This document shows, in pieces, positions 45,870 to 57,011 of a stretch of 64,000 bases of DNA. The stretch lies in assembly GCA_029582155.1 (NCBI GenBank), contig CM055906.1:17072937-17136936 (forward strand), in the 5' to 3' direction. Numbering within the stretch: position 1 is the stretch's first letter; each line of letters opens with the position of its first letter. The notes beneath the pieces are model-generated. The model worked only from the letters and a program-made list of their open reading frames with translations, searched no databases and was not told the DNA's origin. The translations under genes were made by a program, and so were the position numbers. Source of the DNA: Panopea generosa. Its lineage: Eukaryota > Mollusca > Bivalvia > Adapedonta > Hiatellidae.

Positions 45870-46085
45870 CAGGCCTGGCTACAGCTGTCCATAGTCTCCT
45901 TGATGATTGATATACAACATTACATCTTATTGTTATACTTCTTCCACTGCTGATACAAGTGGCACAGATGGGTGTTGTCAAGTACTGGCTTCCAGGATCC
46001 CAGGAAAGAGTGATTAGCTGAGGATAGTGGATCGAATGTTAGCCCTTGATGGCATAAAAATGATGCTTAATAGTCAGACAAACAA
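45870..46085 (+). mobile_element. SINE family 1, head deleted
   Basis: It begins aggcctggctacagctgtcc and skips most of the tRNA region, then carries gatgattgatatacaacatt, the ccaggatcccaggaaagagt word and the end cccttgatggcataaaaatg. Confidence 0.68.
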
Positions 46086-48275
46086 AACAAAGACTTTATT
46101 AAAGAAATTTTGTAAAGGTTACCTCCTGAACCCTGTCCCACTTAAATAAACATCCTACTCTTTGAGCTGTCTTAACGCTCGACTTACCAGAACCCATTAT
46201 AAGGCAGTTTACCCTGTTTTGTTCATTATCACAATAAATCATAATGCACTAGTAGTCTCTGCAAGTTTCATTTTTTCAATGTTAACTGCAGATTTCCGAT
46301 ACATTGGGTCTTACTTTGGAGAGGTGCAACATGTTCGTTAGATTTGCTTTCAGTTAACTCACAATTAGGTCAATGATCATACATGTAATTTGAAATGTGC
46401 AAAGCACAACTGAATTCTGTGCCTAATTTTTATTTGTGAAACAATATGTATCAATTAACTTCCTCTGAGCATGTGCTAAGAACTGTCATTGAGTATATTG
46501 GTAGATCTTTAACTCCTTTCTTTGACACCTGATGATCAGTTTAATACACAATCCTAGTTCCTGGTGTTTTTAGGCATTTGGGATGGATTCTTTTGATAAT
46601 ATTTTTATTTTTTAGGAGTTTAGTTTAAGTTTATTGCTTTCAGGTGCTTTAGATATAACATAGATTCTGGCTAAAGGCTGCTATGCAAATTATGCAATTA
46701 TTCTGATGTAAACAGAAGTTGGAACCAGGGATAATGTTTTTGGTTAATAATCTGGATAAGAACTGATGTGTTGGTTCTCTGTAAAGCTAATTTGATACAT
46801 TGAATGTATATAATGATGGATTTCGTCAAGAGTCAAAGATAGCATGGATAACTTGAATGCATAACTATCTTATTTGATACTTAGTTTATATGTAGCTTCA
46901 ACAGTTTTGCATTGAACTGATGGTTACTCTTTTTTATACTTCATTATGTAACTAGTCATGCATGGATTCTGTGATACCAGTTTTACGTTGTCTTTTACAT
47001 GCATGATATTTTGCAATAACTAATAACTAAAGTACTTCTTTTTCTGTTTAGAAAGTTTCTGATTGTAAAATTATTTTAACTAGTATTATGATAGCATGGT
47101 ATTGCTGTTGCTATTACATGATTCTGTCCTTCAATATTATACCATATATATATATGTATAGTAAGATATGTATAACACCCACATGTATATGCACACTCAC
47201 ATGGTATTTTAATTATCTATAAGTTACTTTACATCCGGTAGTTTATATCTACTTCCAATCTACCCTGGCAGTAGTGCCATAGTTAGTGTACATAGCCTGG
47301 GTACCAGATGTCTACTGAGCATATTAAAGAATCATAGGAAACTGATAATGGCATCAGATGAAGCTCATTGCCTTAATTCTAGTATATCAATTCCATTACA
47401 GATAGCTTTAAAAAAATGCAGCATTCACGCTCATGTCTGCTGATAGAAAATTTGTAGAGATTTTTATTAATTTTTTATTTTCATTTATTTCTCTGTGGAG
47501 ACATAAATGTCCAGTCTTGTGGTAGACAAGAATAAAAAACTCCATTCTGCACCATTTTCTCCTCAGATAAAGGGCAAAACTAAATTACCATCTCCGGGAA
47601 CTAGTGCAGTTTATAAGGCATTAATTTTAATGGCCGATGGGCTTATTTTCATTTGTCATTAACTTTCCTCAAAAGTTTTTATTTTATTTTATGATAATCT
47701 ATTTTAACTCCATTTTAAGTTGTTTATTTTGTTGTGAAGAAGCTGAATGATCCTGTAAATTATTCCCAGTTTGCATGTTCCCGACGCCAACAGAAATATT
47801 ACCAAGATGGATTAATGGATTTTTTCTTTGTTTACCCTTTCTCGTTACTGATTAAATTACTATTATATGTTACATTTGCATGGCAAAATTGTTCCAAAGC
47901 AAATTTTAATGAAATTAATTATCTTGCCAGTTTTCAAGACGTAATTTGCTGTAATTAAAGGGGCACACAGCAATTTTGATAAATTTTCACTTGACACTTT
48001 TTCTGAAAATTATATACAGTTAGATTTTATTGACTCAAACTCGCTGGGCCCTGAGAAATTTGTTTGAGTGATCAATCATCAAAATGTTCTATTATCAGAC
48101 AATATTTAATTTTGCCAGAAATTGTCTCGCTTACACCTACCCTACACCTTAGTGACCTTGCTCTATAGGTTTGACCTATTGCAAATTATAATAGAGGCCT
48201 CATTCTAGTTTATAAAAAGTTGAGTAAAAGAAAAATTTCAATATACAAATTGATATTTTCTTGGATTTTTGTAAT

Positions 48276-48388
48276 AGGCCATTATATATATATATATTTT
48301 TTTTTTATGAAAATAAAAAGAGTCTGGGTGGCATGAAAATAAGGGGTCTGGCGGGGATGTTAATCTAATTATTAATTTATAATGGATG
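48276..48388. mobile_element. MITE family 2, internally deleted copy
   Basis: Starts aggccattatatatatatat, keeps the right-half words atgaaaataaaaag, ggtggcatgaaaataagggg and attaatttataatgg. Most of the left half is missing. Confidence 0.6.
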
Positions 48389-49089
48389 CAATAAACAGCC
48401 GAGGTTCACTCTGTCACGGACAACTGCATTTGTGCAAAATAGGATTTCCTTTAACTTATGGGTTTGCATACTTATTACATTGTAGGTATAATAATATGTA
48501 ATTTTTGAGAAAAAAAATTGAATGACCATTTTATCTAAAATTGCTACGTGTCCCTTTAAAACATATTTTATGTGTAGTGTGTTGATGCAAATACGTAATT
48601 ATCCAATTATCTCAGGAAATGAAACTTCCTACTGCCAATTTTCAATGCAAGATTATTGTGATATTGTAATCATCAAAAGTATAAAAATAACTAAATTACC
48701 AAAAAGGAAGAATTTCTGATATCTCAAGCAATTTTAAGCTATTAATATAAAAAAAATTCCGCTTTCTTTTCTAAAACAGGAAAAAATTATTTCTCTTTCG
48801 AAATTGTTGATATTTAAATTTGTACTGGCAAATGAGTAAACAGATGATTTGAATTGCCAGAACTTGGTGGAAAAATAGTCATTGCAATTTGGTATATCAG
48901 TAGCTAAATAGGAATCATCTTTATATATTGTGACTGATGCAAACATCTATTTGGTGCTTCTCTGTGTTTGTGGAGCTCGTCATCCGGTCATAGAGGGACA
49001 TAATTTTAACGTACAGTTTATTCTAATTTATTTTAGCTTGATGCAGAAAAAGCTCATAGCTTATAAAAACTGCTCTTGAGCCTGTTATG

Positions 49090-49195
49090 TTATTTTAGGG
49101 GCCATCACATTGAGCTGGGGATCGAACCAGCAACCTCTTGTGTAAACAGCCAACATACTATCCACTGCACTACCGCCCCGCTTAACTCACAGTGG
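49090..49195 (-). mobile_element. tRNA-headed repeat, minus strand (family 5)
   Basis: The reverse complement reads gcggggcggtagtgcagtgg (box A side) and gttgctggttcgatcccc (box B). A related copy with the same layout is at 56215-56310. It lacks the overall length and anticodon-arm symmetry expected of a working tRNA. Confidence 0.5.
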
Positions 49196-49421
49196 ATGAG
49201 TATATACATTGTTTGTCTTTCATGTAATTGTAATCCTCCTTTTAAGTGATAATGTGATCATCCAGAATCATTGATGGCAGAGCCTATTGTATAAATGCAG
49301 CAAGGTTTTAAATAGTCATCGCAGTCATGTGACTTAAAATGTTAGATATGCATGACAGTCATATGACTCAAAACCTTAAATTTACATATCAGTCATGTGA
49401 CTTCTTCATTATTACCTCCAG

Positions 49422-49493
49422 TATGACAACTCATCTTCCTCTACCCCTGATTCATTCATACTCGTTCCTCAACACATTCTCATTAGAAAGAAG
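49422..49493 (+). CDS. Exon 16 (candidate), second linker exon with an LIR-like motif
   Basis: A pyrimidine-rich acceptor (cttcattattacctccag) and donor AAG|GTAGTA bound 72 nt with no stop, phase 0-0, encoding 24 residues that start YDNSSSSTPDSFILVPQHIL. Composition matches exon 15, and the phase fits both exon 15 and exon 17. F12-I-L-V15 after a Ser-rich, Thr-Pro-Asp context is another [WFY]xx[LIV] motif. It is too short to stand out as an open frame. Without transcripts it remains a prediction, possibly alternative. Confidence 0.6.
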
Positions 49494-50389
49494 GTAGTAT
49501 GTACGTCATGTGACGTGTTGTTACAGTTTTGTCTGCTCTTTGATAGCGTTTGTCATATAGGAAGTGTCTTCGATTGGCTTCATGTGAAAATTGTGTCTGT
49601 TTTGATTGGTCGATTTCATTTCAATGTTGTGACGTTTTGAATATTCATGTGTTTTTTTATCCATTATTAAATTGTGCACAACATAATTTCACTTGCTATA
49701 AGTTCTGTTTAGTTAGTTCAAACAAAGTAATTTAAATTTTATCATATAAGTCGTACAGGGGACAAAAATTCCACTTGTCTTCAAACTTTTAATAGCAAAC
49801 TTTACATTCTATTTTAATTTATCAAGCGGATGAATGTAATTTGTTCATAATGGTTTTGCTCGACAAGTAGTCATAAAAAGGAAGTTTTGTCCCCAAATAT
49901 TTATTTTGCTACATTGAAACTTTTCTGCTAATCTTTTCAGAAATGGTTGTCTCGTGTATATGTAATAGCAAGTTTTTCTATGTACAAAAAGCTGCTATTG
50001 TTTACAGCTAATCATGGGTGTATTAATTTTGCCTCCCCATATTTAAAAAAATTAAAATAGTTGATTATGCTGATGAAATAATGCTTTTTTACTCAGATAT
50101 TTCATGCAGGGAAGGGATCATATCATTTTGTATAATAATGTTTTCTGGTGGTAAAGTATTGGCATCAAATTTGGTATGTCATTGATTATATATTTACAGC
50201 AATAATTGTACTAAATATATAGCAGAAAGTTCTAGGTGTTGTCAGCTCATTCATCACTGTAATGTGAATGGTATCCAGGTATTGTGCCATATTTCTGCTG
50301 CCTTCAGTACTGGCTATGTTATGACTGAAAGATTGCTGAAAACAAATTGAAATACAAAACAATACACTTGTTTTACATGTTTATTAATG

Positions 50390-50695
50390 AAACTGCAGCA
50401 ATGGTCTAGGGGTAGAGCCTTGTATGAGGAAGGTCGTGGGTTTCATCCCCAATCGGGTCATACCAAAGACTTGAACAATGATACTGGAAGCTTCCTTGCT
50501 TGGCGTTCAGCATTTAGAAGATAGTTCTAGGTCTGGTCGGCCCGGTGTCAGTATAATGCGACTGGGCGGGATATTATATGATGTGTCATGATACTCCAGT
50601 GTGGCAGCATTTAGAATACTATTTCTAATAGACAACATCGCAGTATAACTGAAAAATTGTTGAAAGCATTGCTAAACACAAAACAACAAACAAAC
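50390..50695 (+). mobile_element. SINE family 2
   Basis: Head gcaatggtctaggggtagag (box A) and gtgggtttcatcccc (box B), then tcataccaaagacttgaaca, agttctaggtctggtcggcc, gtgtcagtataatgcgactg and the end gaaagcattgctaaacacaa with a caaacaaaca tail. Confidence 0.82.
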
Positions 50696-51102
50696 ATGAA
50701 ATGAAAAAAGATAGAAAAGTGAATGTGACAATTATCAGAGTTGCTACTACATTAACATGTCTAACATTGTAGTGCTTGTTCAAATGTTATGAAGGAAACA
50801 GCTGTAAAGTATTGTCCTGGTTGCTTTGGACCCAGGAATTAAGTCTCATGTTTGCTGACAATCAGTTTAAGTTCAGTTAAAGTAGACAAGAATAGGATAA
50901 AAGTAAAAGTAGTAATTGAAAGTCATACTACTAAGTATTTAGTTAAGTCTACATGGTAAACATTATCTACTAGTTCCACACGTGACTTTACCACAACTTA
51001 CTCTACTATATATCCATGAACAGAACAAGCAAGGCCCAGAAGGCCTTAGATTGCTTCAGGAAGCCTTTATTCATCTCCCTCCTAAAAACCTCTTTGAGGA
51101 GT

Positions 51103-51685
51103 TTGTAAGTTCTCATTGTTGGACATGGTCAAAACCATTAACACACTTTGTAAGTTCTCATTGTTGGACATGGTCAAAACCATTAACACACTTTGTAAGT
51201 TCTCGTTGTTGGACATGGTCAAAACCATTAACACACTTTGTAAGTTCTCGTTGTTGGACATGGTCAAAACCATTAACACACTTTGTAAGTTCTCATTGTT
51301 GGACATGGTCAAAACCATTAACACACTTTGTAAGTTCTCGTTGTTGGACATGGTCAAAACCATTAACACACTTTGTAAGTTCTCGTTGTTGGACATGGTC
51401 AAAACCATTAACACACTTTGTAAGTTCTCATTGTTGGACATGGTCAAAACCATTAACACACTTTGTAAGTTCTCGTTGTTGGACATGGTCAAAACCATTA
51501 ACACACTTTGTAAGTTCTCGTTGTTGGACATGGTCAAAACCATTAACACACTTTGTAAGTTCTCGTTGTTGGACATGGTCAAAACCATTAACACACTTTG
51601 TAAGTTCTCGTTGTTGGACATGGTCAAAACCATTAACACTTTGTAAGTTCTCATTGTTGGACATGGTCAAAACCATTAACACACT
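51103..51685. repeat. 45-bp minisatellite, 13 copies
   Basis: Units contain tttgtaagttctcattgttg and gacatggtcaaaaccattaa. The period is 45 bp, with one 42-bp unit near the end. Two variants (tctcattg and tctcgttg) alternate in the order A A G G A G G A G G G G A. Four frames are open by virtue of the period; none has coding support. Confidence 0.97.
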
Positions 51686-52858
51686 CATTACGTTTAAATG
51701 CGTTGGTGTTTTAATTGCTGTATTAAAGAAACTGGTACTTGTAAACTGGGTAAGATCTGGATGATAACTATGTATATCATTAATTTTATATTTGTTTTTT
51801 TGTAAGTTTTTATGTTACATAAACTGTAAAATAGTAATTAAAAGCATGATTGGTGTACATGTTGGGTGTAAACAAAAATCTGATTAATTTTTGTGTTGGC
51901 TTATGAAATAACTTTTATATAGTTGTTTTATTTTTGTACTTTTTTCAATTTTGTGCTATTAAAAAAGTTGTTCAGCTATTCACAAGTCTGTCATTACTTA
52001 TGCTTTATTAACTGACCTAACAAGGCTTTTATTCATTGAAGATTTGAGCATGTGAATCTGATTTAAATATCTGAAAGTTTCAGAAGTTTAAGAAATTGTA
52101 CATTTGACACAATAAAATGGAAAATTACTAGTTTACAATTTAAACTGAAAAGAATATAGCAGAAAAAATATTATTTTCAACTCTTTTTATTTATTTTTAA
52201 ATGTTTGGGCTCCCTATTTTAATCAAGATATGGACGTACCACAGTTGTAACTTGTCATAGTTTTCAGTGATTCAGATAAAAGATCAAGAGTAAAAATAAA
52301 TTATAAAAGCATTTAATTTTGCTTGTAACACAGTATTAATGGTTTCTGTTGGAAAAGTTGTACAAAGAATTGATGGACATAATATTTTACATATTTTTAC
52401 TTTTAAAATGTACAGTAAATGTACTATTGGTTTGTTAAGTGAACCATTTGAGTTTCAAAGGTTCAAGGATCTAAGTCTTGTTTGCTTATATTAAACTTAA
52501 TATTTTGAAAGTACCATATTGAATGACAATTTTTTATTGTGAAAGTAATATATGAAAAAGATTTGTAAAATGTGATCCCATTCTTAATTTGTTGATTTAT
52601 TTATAGCAGATTGTTTAAACATTATTGCACTTTATTAGATTAGAGTTCTTTATTAACTTTGGAACATGTACCAATGTTAATCACGTACATGTGAGGCTGT
52701 GTTCACGTCGGAATAAAATGATAACTAAAATGATGTCCAAAAACCATTTAAAATATCTGATTATTATTGCAGAAACTTTGTAATTGTTACACAAGTGAGT
52801 ATTTTACCTGTCGTTCATTGCTATTACGGAAGCTTCCATGGCTATGATTCTGTTTCAG

Positions 52859-52926
52859 GAAAATGCCACGTTGAAGGACGCCCTTGGAGGTGATGGTTCA
52901 GTGGTTCCCAGGGTGGAATTAGAGAG
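52859..52926 (+). CDS. Exon 17, return from linker to coiled coil
   Basis: Acceptor gattctgtttcag and donor GAG AG|GTAGGT bound 68 nt: 22 residues (ENATLKDALGGDGSVVPRVE followed by LE) and two bases of an Arg codon. The first part (ENATLKDAL) looks helical, and GGDGSVVP is a loop before the next coil. The following intron holds a 5'-truncated LINE. The split codon AG|A is completed in exon 18. Confidence 0.82.
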
Positions 52927-53570
52927 GTAGGTCCTATTGGTCTGTTATTATTATTTTTGAATATAAATACAATTTGAAAATTCACACATTGTTGCTGACC
53001 CCGAATATAACAAAAATTCCTCGAATAATTAGCCTCCATATGATATTTTTGGTTAAAATCAATTTTTGATTAATGCAGGATATTAAGCCTCATTTCAGAG
53101 GGAGGTTTATCGGGCAGTTGAATCGCTGATTAACATAGAAATTCAGTGAGATCTTTTATGTGCACTGGGTTTGACGGCCTGTATGTGGGACCGACTGCTT
53201 TATAACCCATCTGAAGGATTGCATGCTTTCACAGTATCTTGCCCGTATAAGACACTGTGTGAGTGCGTTTGAAAAAAACCTGACGAAACCCCAATGGGAA
53301 TAGAACTGGGACCTCAGGGACCAAGCATACTAACCACTTGACCACTGCAACATGCATATTTTGTCTATTATTCCAGGGATTGATTCATAAATGAAGGTTG
53401 GAGGTGCTGCAACTTGTGACAAAGTAGTTCTAATGTTTCATTTAGAAATAGGAACACATATTTATTGTGTAGTACTGGTATATATATCTCAAATGCATAT
53501 GTGTTACATTAAATATTTGTTATTGGAAAGCTACTCTCTGTTGTACAGATTAGATTATATAACTTAACTG

Positions 53571-54998
53571 AACCGTTTTGGTTAGATGTACTCAAGTCAC
53601 TACACACATTAATAAAAATAAAGAAACCTCAAAATATGGATAATATACTACAAACACCCATCTTTTTTAATGAAAATATATACGTATTGGAGGAAAACCA
53701 TTTTTTTACTCAAAATGGTACGATAATGGAGTTACATTTATCAACGATTTCGTAAACAATACTGGGGACTTTTATTCAGAATCGGAATTTAAAAATATAT
53801 TTAATGTAAAAACAAATTTTATACAATACAATGGAGTAGTAAATGCTATAAAATCGTTTGTACATAAAAACAATATGACTTTAAATAAAATATGTTTAAG
53901 ACCAATACAACCTCCAACATATAATTATATTACAAAATCTAAAAAAGGTTGTCAAGACATATACTCAATACTTAATAATAACAATGATGAACCTGCATCA
54001 AAGTTAAAATGGCAACAGATCTACGTCATAGATGAAGTAACATGGGACAAAATATTTGCGTCACCTTTTAATAACAATCTTAGTGCACAACAACAATGGT
54101 TTCAAACCAGAATAAATCATAGGATTCTACCATGTAAGAAATATCTACATACATTAAAAATAATTAACAGTCCTCTATGTACATCCTGTAACCAGGAAGA
54201 GACCCTCGTCCACATGTTTTGGACATGTCCAACAACACAAACATTCCTTAATAAACTCAAAACTTGGTTCTCTACTATTAATGTAAAATGCTCATTTTAT
54301 GAAAAATGTTTTATATTTAATACCAATATAGAAAACAACATGTCACAAACAGAAATCCAAATTATTCTTGAAATAAAATATTACATATTTTCTACAAGAC
54401 GACTGAATGGAACACTTTCCACTGTTGCTTTTAAAAACAGACTCAAATATACACTTTTATCACTCAAAGAAATAGCAATAAAAAACGGAAAAATTGATAC
54501 CTTTAAAGCACAGTGGCATAAACTTCTGAATATTTAAATTAATACGACATATAAAAGGATAACTTTATCCTGGTAATGAAAATATGTAAAATAATCTTTA
54601 ATAACAATGTTAGGACACTCGCAGAATCTGGACCCTGGCACATGACAATTTTCAATTATATTAGTGGATTACTACCACAAGACCGTATATGGAGAACATT
54701 GTGTAATATATTTAACCTAGTCAAAGTATATCAAATTTACCATTTATTTCCCACTAGAAAAACAATGATATCTAGAAAACTGTAACAAAATAAAAAAAAA
54801 ATCTACAACTTTTTTAAATTGGAGAAAGACTGAGAGAAAGAGATATGTTTTATAGCGAGAAAGATAATGATAATTTGTTATTTGATTACAACTATGCTAT
54901 ACTATGTATTTATAATGTAAATGAAAAGTGGAATAAATGTTAAATGTTAAATGTTAAAAAAAAAACAACAAAAAAACAAAAAAAAACAAAAAAAAAAC
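53571..54998 (+). mobile_element. 5'-truncated LINE (L1/Tx1-like) with 3' tail
   Basis: The fragment encodes the C-terminal end of a LINE ORF2 after the reverse-transcriptase core. A frame shift near 53715 separates an upstream piece (PFWLDVLKSLHTLIK) from the main open frame, which reads from about 53715 to 54537. Residues 102-118 counted from the Met at 53875 read CTSCNQEETLVHMFWTC, a C-x2-C-x7-H-x4-C zinc knuckle typical of L1/Tx1-type ORF2 C-termini. The 3' end has an (aaatgtt)n stretch and an A-rich tail. A 10-bp near-match, aacttaactg at 53561 and aactaaactg at 54999, is a likely target duplication. The copy is inactive. Confidence 0.82.
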
Positions 54999-55399
54999 AA
55001 CTAAACTGTCAAATCTACGCCATATATCAAACCAGTCTGGTTCTGGCCCTTGTTTCATGAAAAGACTTAAGTCCGTTCTTTTTTCTTAAACTCTAATATT
55101 GTGCTCAATATTAGCATGAAATTAAGCACACTATTCAGTTTAAGTAAAATAACAGACTTGAGTATTTTTGTGAAACTGATGCCAGTTCTTACAGGCCTAA
55201 TACTTCCACCCACTGTCAGTGTATCCCATTCCCAGACATCTCCAGATTTATGTCTGTTATACCCTAATGTAAAAACATGGATTTCCCTGCCTCACTCACA
55301 ATTCATTTGGTTCTCCATCTGGTAAAGCAACTGACTAAACAGCATGCTTGTATATCACTATGTGACAGTCCCTAACGAGAGGGCTGTTACTAGTCTAAC

Positions 55400-55720
55400 T
55401 CAGTTTGATCAAAGTTTGAGCACTGAATCAGTCATATTTAGATCTGTAGAGATCTAATCTGTAGAATGGACCAACTTTCCTGATTGGGTCAGTTAAGTTG
55501 CAGTTGTCACAAGCATGCTGTATAGTAGGAGGAAGCTGATTGGTCAGTGAATTTGGGAAAGTCATATTTAAGCAAATTGAATGGTCAGTTGCTTCAGGGC
55601 GAGTTAAATGAGGTCACAGTTTGGTAAGCATCCAATAACTATAAATTTTGAGACATATAATTCCCTGCTTTTTCATCAGAGGTTAACTAACCTGATTTGG
55701 GAGATGTCAGATTCTATATA
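55400..55720. mobile_element. Inverted-repeat transposon remnant
   Basis: It shares with 25085-25322, in opposite orientation, the word ctgtagaatggaccaacttt (reverse complement of the tctacag end there) and gattgggtc, ggaaagtcat words. The boundaries are uncertain. Confidence 0.4.
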
Positions 55721-55957
55721 TAGACTAGTAGATATCACACAACACATTAGGACATCCGCATGAACATTGGGTGACATAAACTACGTAAAAAATAAACTTT
55801 TTATGGTAATAGCATCATGAAATTTAAGAGTAGATTTTGTACAATATTAAACCCTTAATATAGCCTCTTTACCACCAATTTAGTTTGTTTATTGTATGTC
55901 TGTCCATTTTATTCTATATATAACGGTGCAATTTTAAGACTTGTTTATTTATATCAG

Positions 55958-56085
55958 ACTAACCCGGGAGAAGGAAAGACTTCAGAGTGATTATGAACAT
56001 ATGAAACAGGAACACGAGAATCTCGAGGAGCGACATCAGAGATTTATCATCCAGTACGGACATGAAGGATCTGATGCACAGAAAG
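55958..56085 (+). CDS. Exon 18, coiled-coil segment of 42 residues
   Basis: Acceptor tttatttatatcag and donor AAAG|GTATTT bound 128 nt: one base closing Arg, 42 residues, and one base opening Asp. The peptide begins LTREKERLQSDYEHMKQEHE. Core residues L1, L8, Y12, M15, H19, L22, H26 and F29; the coil fades in IIQYGHEGSD (residues 30-39). His is unusually common (five or six residues). The opening LTREKE also occurs in exon 19. Confidence 0.87.
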
Positions 56086-56833
56086 GTATTTTACGTTGAT
56101 AGGGTTTGTAGTTTATATTCATTTAATTTACTTGTAATGTGAAGAAAGCTCAGAGATTATATAAACCACTTTCAAGTCTGCTTCATGGGTAGAACCAGTA
56201 TGGAGTGTTGTTTTTTTGAGAGACAATGGGTCAAGCTGGTGATGGAACCAGCCCCCTCTAGCATGAGTGGCTAACATTCAATCCGCCACACTACTGCCCT
56301 GCTTAAAGGGTTTGATTCATACTAAATATATTAGCTGTTTACTAAGGACACGAGGATTGGGGATTCATAACCCAATATGAACTTGTGATGATAAGGATTT
56401 TTCTCAATCAAAGTATATTAGACAGCTTTTTTGTAATGCTGCTGTCATGGGTTCGAGCACAGCCCAGTCTTAAATAATAATGTGAGAAAGTTTGACATAA
56501 TCTTGCTGATGGACAGCGCTTCCACTCATATTCATGTATATGCACCTGATGTCTTCCTACATCAATAAAACTGGATTGTTTTGTGAATGTTTAAAGAAGC
56601 ATCCTGGCTTGATGTTGAACATTTAGAGGACAGATCTAGATCTGGCCGGTCTGCTGATGCAGCAGTGTGACAGGGTTGGGTATCATTCCATATGTCTGCA
56701 AAATGATACTTCAGGATGGCAGTGACAAGTAGACACTATCGTGATATAACTGAAAAATGTTTGATTTTAACCATACAATACAATCCAATTATAGATGTTT
56801 AGATGTCTACATAGATATGATTGATGTTTGCAG
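56086..56833 (+). other. Intron 18
   Basis: Almost filled by three repeat pieces: a family 5 tRNA-headed fragment (56215-56310, minus), a SINE family 4 fragment (56415-56595) and a 5'-truncated SINE family 2 (56600-56785: agatctagatctggccggtc, gtgatataactgaaaaatgt). Confidence 0.6.
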
Positions 56834-57011
56834 ATAAGGAGACGATAACAGCCTTGACAAGGGAAAAGGAAGCGTTGGAAAAGACTGTTGCTCTCATAAA
56901 TGGTCAGATGTTACTGGTAGAGGGAGGTAAAAAGCGTCTTGATGATGTTGTAGATGATCTCCAAACAGAGATTGTCTCCCTTAGACAACAACTGGAAGAG
57001 GCAGAGAAAAA
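56834..57011 (+). CDS. Exon 19, coiled-coil segment of 58 residues
   Basis: Acceptor gattgatgtttgcag and donor AA|GTAAGT bound 178 nt: two bases closing Asp, 58 residues, and two bases of a Lys codon. It begins KETITALTREKEALEKTVAL; core I4, L7, L14, V18, I21. A Gly pair at 30-31 (VEGGKKR) breaks the helix, then L35, V38, L42, L49, L53 and A56 form a second coil. The first residues repeat the TREKE of exon 18, hinting at old internal duplication. Confidence 0.87.

Larger units (their letters stand above)
45510..49421 (+). other. Intron between exons 15 and 16
   Basis: Holds a SINE family 1 copy (45870-46085), a deleted MITE family 2 copy (48276-48388), a pogo-like fragment (about 48016-48075) and a tRNA-headed repeat on the minus strand (49090-49195). 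Bases 46090-48010 and 48400-49080 show nothing supported. Confidence 0.6.
49494..52858 (+). other. Intron 16
   Basis: Holds a SINE family 2 copy (50390-50695) and a 45-bp minisatellite (51103-51685). Bases 49500-50385 and 51700-52850 are AT-rich with no supported feature. Confidence 0.6.
52927..55957 (+). other. Intron 17
   Basis: Mostly repeat: a tRNA-like minus-strand remnant near 53230-53365 (gggaatagaactgggacctc, ccacttgaccactgcaac), the LINE fragment, a MITE-like remnant at 55050-55190 and a second remnant at 55400-55720. Confidence 0.6.

Noticed and set aside
47567-47608. Piece IKGKTKLPSPGTSA after tctcctcag
   Set aside because: Linker-like composition, but the only GT (gtttat) is a very poor donor.
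50982-51764. 260-codon open frame
   Set aside because: Produced by a 45-bp minisatellite whose period is divisible by three; four frames are open there.
54576-54785. 69-codon open frame after the LINE stop codon
   Set aside because: Lies in the 3' part of the LINE remnant with no recognisable domain; treated as untranslated tail.
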